Source of the DNA: Syntrophaceae bacterium UBA6109
GTDB taxonomy: Bacteria; Desulfobacterota; Syntrophia; Syntrophales; UBA6109
Direction of reading: 5' to 3'
Length of the DNA: 26,300 nt
NCBI GenBank assembly: GCA_002428445.1
Contig: DIWJ01000078.1
Location: forward strand, 1 to 26,300
A program made the translations under genes and the position numbers. Below, in pieces: positions 23,081 to 26,300 of the stretch. A model generated the notes under the pieces. The model searched no databases, was not told where the DNA came from, and saw nothing but the letters and a program-made list of their open reading frames with translations. The stretch's first letter is position 1. Each line of letters begins with the position of its first letter.

Positions 23081-23126
23081 CGCGGACCCCGGAAGAAATG
23101 TTTGCGCAGGCTGTTGACGGTGCAAG

Positions 23127-23873
23127 ATGATCAAATTGGTTGAGGTCCACAAGTCGTTCGGAAAGCAGAAGGTCCTCGACGGACTCGATCTGCAGATCGA
23201 GGACGGCAAGACGACGGTCATCATCGGCCGCAGCGGCGGGGGTAAGAGCGTCCTCCTGAAGCATATCATCGGCCTTCTGAAGCCCGACAGCGGCGAGGTC
23301 TGGGTGGACGGCGACGACATCACGAAGATGAACGACAAGGATCTCAACGAGGTCCGCAAGAAGTTCGGCATGCTTTTCCAGGAGGCAGCCCTGTTCGACT
23401 CCATGGATGTTGGCGAGAACGTGGCATTCCCCCTGCGCGAGCATACGAAGATGAAGGATGCGGAGATCCGCGCGATCGTTGCCGACCGCCTGAAGGCTGT
23501 CGGCTTGACGGGCGTCGAACCGAAGCTGCCGGCGGAACTCTCCGGCGGCATGCGCAAACGCGTGGGGCTGGCGCGGGCGATCGCGCTTCGTCCGCAGATC
23601 GTGCTCTTCGACGAACCGACGACGGGGCTCGACCCGGTGATGACGGAGGCGATCAACCAGCTGATTCTGGAAACGCAGCGCCTGTTCAACCTGACCTGCG
23701 TCGTGATCAGCCACGACCTCGAATCCATCTTCAAGATCGCCCATCAGATCGCCATGCTCCACGAAGGCAAGATCATCGAGCACGGCACGCCGGAGACCAT
23801 CCGCTCTTCGGAAAACGCGGTGATCCGCCAGTTCCTTTCAGGGAGTATCGAGGGGCCGATTTCGGTGACGTAA
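23127..23873 (+). CDS. mlaF: MlaF-family lipid ABC transporter ATPase
   Basis: Nucleotide-binding subunit of 248 residues. Walker A is GRSGGGKS, the Gly-rich form typical of MlaF; the Q-loop is in MLFQEAALFDSM, the signature is LSGGMRKRVGLARA, Walker B is IVLFDEPTTGLDP, and the switch His is in VISHDLES. It powers MlaE. It sits 46 bp after mlaE without an obvious ribosome site. The gap includes GCAGGCTGTTGA (23106-23117), identical to the end arm of the palindromic repeat, perhaps by chance or as a relic. Confidence 0.96.
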   Translation: MIKLVEVHKSFGKQKVLDGLDLQIEDGKTTVIIGRSGGGKSVLLKHIIGLLKPDSGEVWVDGDDITKMNDKDLNEVRKKFGMLFQEAALFDSMDVGENVAFPLREHTKMKDAEIRAIVADRLKAVGLTGVEPKLPAELSGGMRKRVGLARAIALRPQIVLFDEPTTGLDPVMTEAINQLILETQRLFNLTCVVISHDLESIFKIAHQIAMLHEGKIIEHGTPETIRSSENAVIRQFLSGSIEGPISVT

Positions 23874-23916
23874 AAGCGACGGGCATCGGCAGGGGCCCCG
23901 AACAGGAGGTTTTTTC

Positions 23917-25395
23917 ATGCGGCTCAGTACCGAGGCAAAAGTCGGGCTGTTCGTCCTGGTGGGACTGATTATCCTGGGATACATGTCCTTCCGCGTCGGC
24001 CAGAAAGGCATCGGGCTGAAAAAAGGCTATATGGTCGAGGCCGTCTTTGACAATGTCGCCGGTCTCAACAAGGACGCTTCGGTGCAGATCGCCGGTGTCG
24101 AAGTCGGGCGCGTCGAATCCATCAGGCTCAAGGACGGCAAAGCCGTCATCCAGATGCGGATCACCCCGGAAGTGAAGCTTGAAAAGGACGTCCGCGCCGC
24201 CGTCAAGACGCATGGTGTTCTGGGGGACAAATACGTCGAGATCATGCCCGGACACAAGTCGCAGGGATACATGGAATCCGGGGACTCGATCCAGCAGGTC
24301 GAGCGGGCGGCCGACATCGACCGTCTCCTGCAGCAGTTCTCCGTTATCGCGGACGATATCCGCGGCGTGACCGGTTCCCTGAACCGCGTCCTGGGCGGCC
24401 AGGCCGGCGTCGACGCCCTCAATGACATCCTCGACAACACCCGTCAGCTCACGAAGAACCTGAACGCGGTCGTCGTGAACAACGAGGCGACGCTCAAGGC
24501 GATGCTCGAGAACACCCGCCAGCTTACCGGCAACCTGAACCGTGTCGTCCTGCAGAATGACGAGAAGGTGGGGCAGGTCTTCGACGGCCTGAAGAACGCG
24601 GCGAGCCAGATGGAGAAGACCTTCGCCTCATTGAACGAGATCACGGAAGGCGTCCGCCGGGGCGAGGGGTCCGTCGGCCAGCTCCTCAAGGATCCCACGA
24701 CGACGGAACGGCTCAACAAAACGCTCGCTTCCCTGCAGCAGATTTCCGACAAGATCAACGAGGGCAAGGGGACGATCGGCAAGCTCATCAACGAAGAAGA
24801 AACGGTCAACAACCTCAACGCGGGCCTGTCGGGGATCAACCGGTATGTCACCAAGGCCGAGCAGTTTCGCACCTACCTGAGCTACCGCGGTGAGTACCTT
24901 TTCCAGAAGAGCGACATGAAAAGCTACCTGGACCTCCGCATCCAGCCCAAGGAGGACAAGTTCTACATCCTCGGGATCGTCAGCGACCCGCGCGGCCGGA
25001 GGACGTCCAGGGAATCCACCACGGGCGGGGTCACCACCCGGACGGAGGAGTGGGACCGCAGCGGGCTCCTGTTCAACGTCCAGATCGGGAAGCGCTACCG
25101 CGACGTGGTTCTGCGCGGTGGTTTGCTGGAGTCGACGGGGGGGGTCGGAGTCGATTACTTCGCCATGAAAGACCGTCTCCGGTTTTCGTTCGAGGCCTTC
25201 GATTTCAGCTATGACCGCAAGGCCCATCTGAAGGCGACGGCGGAATACCAGCTGTTCAAGCACCTCTACCTGACAGCGGGCTGGGATGACTTTATCAGCG
25301 ACCAGGGCAACAGTTCGGTCTTCGGCGGCATCGCCATCCGCTTCGAGGACGATGATCTGAAGTACATGCTGACGTCGACGCCCATCCCGAAATGA
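23917..25395 (+). CDS. mlaD: MlaD-type MCE protein with long helical and beta-rich C-terminus
   Basis: Periplasmic lipid-tunnel subunit of 492 residues; enterobacterial MlaD has about 180. An N-terminal anchor (VGLFVLVGLIILGYMSF) precedes one MCE domain (about 38-115, with VAGLNKDASVQIAGVEVGRV and THGVLGDKYVEI). Residues about 130-325 are helical and Asn/Gln-rich, including a tandem 25-residue unit (LDNTRQLTKNLN.. then LENTRQLTGNLN..) and the blocks GSVGQLLKDP and GTIGKLINEE. From about 330 onward, alternating strands (YLDLRIQPKEDKFYILGIV, LLFNVQIGKRY, LRFSFEAFDFSYD, LKATAEYQLFKHLYLTAGWDDFI, SVFGGIAIRFEDDDL) look like a beta-barrel or barrel segment. The shape suggests a bridge from inner to outer membrane, as described for Veillonella MlaD. 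AACAGGAGG precedes the ATG. Confidence 0.94.
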   Translation: MRLSTEAKVGLFVLVGLIILGYMSFRVGQKGIGLKKGYMVEAVFDNVAGLNKDASVQIAGVEVGRVESIRLKDGKAVIQMRITPEVKLEKDVRAAVKTHGVLGDKYVEIMPGHKSQGYMESGDSIQQVERAADIDRLLQQFSVIADDIRGVTGSLNRVLGGQAGVDALNDILDNTRQLTKNLNAVVVNNEATLKAMLENTRQLTGNLNRVVLQNDEKVGQVFDGLKNAASQMEKTFASLNEITEGVRRGEGSVGQLLKDPTTTERLNKTLASLQQISDKINEGKGTIGKLINEEETVNNLNAGLSGINRYVTKAEQFRTYLSYRGEYLFQKSDMKSYLDLRIQPKEDKFYILGIVSDPRGRRTSRESTTGGVTTRTEEWDRSGLLFNVQIGKRYRDVVLRGGLLESTGGVGVDYFAMKDRLRFSFEAFDFSYDRKAHLKATAEYQLFKHLYLTAGWDDFISDQGNSSVFGGIAIRFEDDDLKYMLTSTPIPK

Positions 25396-25398
25396 AGC

Positions 25399-25420
25399 GG
25401 GCCTTCAGTGTGCTAGGCCC
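25399..25420 (+). terminator. weak hairpin after mlaD
   Basis: GGGCCT and AGGCCC pair across a 10-nt loop right after the mlaD stop. The only T-rich stretch (CCTTTT) lies about 15 bases further on, so intrinsic termination is uncertain. Nothing else was recognised in 25396-25524. Confidence 0.3.
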
Positions 25421-25524
25421 CGGAACGAAGCTTGCCTTTTGCAGCAGCAGTGCGGCCTGAAGAAAGCACCGACGTCTTTCCGCCGCCGGCACGCGATCGG
25501 CAGCCTGGATCGGAAGCGGATGCG

Positions 25525-26190
25525 ATGATTAAAATTGCCAGTGCGACGCAGATGACTGTTCAGCATCTGCGCGACCTGATCATCACGGGTGAGTTGAAAC
25601 CCGGCCAGAAAATCAATGAAACCGTCCTGGCGAACAGCATCGGATTGAGCCGCCCGCCCGTTCGGGAGGCGCTCCGAATGCTGGAAGCAGAATCGCTTGT
25701 GGTCAACATTCCCAGGAAATCAAGCCAGATCAGCGATATTTCCCTGAAGGATTTCGAGGAAGTCTTTCAAACGAGGGGGATGATCGAATGCTATGTGCTC
25801 GATCTGATCAGGAAAAAGAGAGTGAATGATTTTTCCTCCCTTGATGCTGCTTTGGCGGACTCGAAAGACTGCAAGATCGAAAAGGGCGAGGATCCACGGA
25901 AGGTTCTTGGATGCCTGAAGACGTTTGCGGATTTCCACATCAAACTGGTCGCCTTGGCTGACAATTCTCACATACTGAAGCTCTACAAAGCCACTCTCGG
26001 AAATGTCTGGCGGTACCAGTTCATGTATTTTTCCAAGCGTGCCGCTCAACCCCTTTTTGAGGCGCATTATCAGATTGTCGAAAACATCAAGTGCGGCGAT
26101 TTCGACCAGGCCAAGAAAGTCCTCATGGAACATATGAGTTACAACTACGAGCAGATCATCAACAGCGAGGGTGTCAACATCCCCGGTTGA
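25525..26190 (+). CDS. GntR-family (FadR/FCD subfamily) transcriptional regulator
   Basis: DNA-binding regulator of 221 residues. The N-terminal winged helix (about 8-70) has the family block LRDLIITGELKPGQKINETVLANSIGLSRPPVREALRMLEAESLV. The C-terminal FCD domain (about 80-210) is all-helical and shows candidate metal/ligand histidines in FADFHIKLVALADN, EAHYQIVENI and LMEHM. Members sense small carboxylates, sugar acids or fatty acyl compounds. The start at 25525 (MIKIASATQ) is chosen because family homology begins there, although the frame stays open upstream to 25432; the ribosome site (GGAAGCGG) is poor. It is 129 bp beyond mlaD and 47 bp ahead of another gene, more likely linked to what follows than to mla. 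The effector is unknown. Confidence 0.93.
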   Translation: MIKIASATQMTVQHLRDLIITGELKPGQKINETVLANSIGLSRPPVREALRMLEAESLVVNIPRKSSQISDISLKDFEEVFQTRGMIECYVLDLIRKKRVNDFSSLDAALADSKDCKIEKGEDPRKVLGCLKTFADFHIKLVALADNSHILKLYKATLGNVWRYQFMYFSKRAAQPLFEAHYQIVENIKCGDFDQAKKVLMEHMSYNYEQIINSEGVNIPG

Positions 26191-26237
26191 CCTTTCGCCA
26201 CAGACGTCCGGCGTTCATTCTCAGGGGAGGATCTGCG

Positions 26238-26300
26238 GTGACGATCAATATGCAGTCAAGAATTTTAAAGTACTTATCTGTAAGAAAATCGAGCGTTGTT
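26238..26300 (+). CDS. start of a gene cut by the window end
   Basis: A GTG at 26238 is preceded by AGGGGAGG at 26223-26230, and the frame stays open for 21 codons to the window edge (reading MTINMQSRILKYLSVRKSSV if the GTG is read as Met). An ATG at 26250 is an alternative start. Too short to name. It lies 47 bp after the GntR-type regulator, which may control it. Base composition is more AT-rich than in the preceding genes. Confidence 0.5.
   Translation, partial: MTINMQSRILKYLSVRKSSVV

Overview
The window is GC-rich and tightly packed. It reads as chromosomal DNA of an anaerobic diderm, most likely a Desulfobacterota/Deltaproteobacteria member (Syntrophales-like is my guess). The pointers are a hybrid-cluster protein of the anaerobe [4Fe-4S] type under a divergent Crp/Fnr regulator, an Mla lipid-transport set with a very long MlaD, a CHASE2 adenylate cyclase, and an interspersed palindromic repeat of a kind I associate with that group. 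No phage, plasmid, transposase, CRISPR array or rRNA gene was seen. Taxonomy is inference only.

Layout. 1-2722: a nitrosative-stress unit, hcpR (minus) and hcp (plus), transcribed divergently around an FNR-type box and closed by a shared terminator. 2740-3732: an unrecognised gene (minus). 3811-11271: a minus-strand efflux operon in the order tetR, tolC-like, hlyD-like, two ABC ATPases, two ABC-2 permeases. The genes overlap or nearly touch, and a 25-bp palindrome lies in front of tetR. 11330-14268: a proteostasis unit, small heat-shock protein then lon (minus), with a heat-shock-like promoter. 14497-14571: tRNA-Thr(CGT), minus strand.

14723-25395 is all on the plus strand and is the most interesting part. 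It holds a CHASE2 class III adenylate cyclase, an alanine racemase with about 270 extra C-terminal residues, a first D-Ala-D-Ala ligase homologue, an outer-membrane beta-barrel protein, a second ligase homologue, then mlaE, mlaF and an mlaD whose C-terminal third looks like beta-barrel strands. D-Ala metabolism is thus physically joined to trans-envelope lipid transport. The two ligase paralogues carry complementary active-site changes: the first keeps the Glu-Ser-Tyr triad but has Asp for the usual metal-binding Glu, while the second keeps the metal ligands but has Cys and Phe in place of the triad Ser and Tyr. 25525-26300: a GntR/FCD regulator and the start of a further gene cut by the window end.

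A long palindromic repeat occurs as three complete copies (3811-3936, 8952-9149, 19056-19177) and one decayed half copy (about 114-203). Every copy abuts a stop codon, and the paired arms show compensatory base changes, which suggests an RNA 3'-end structure.
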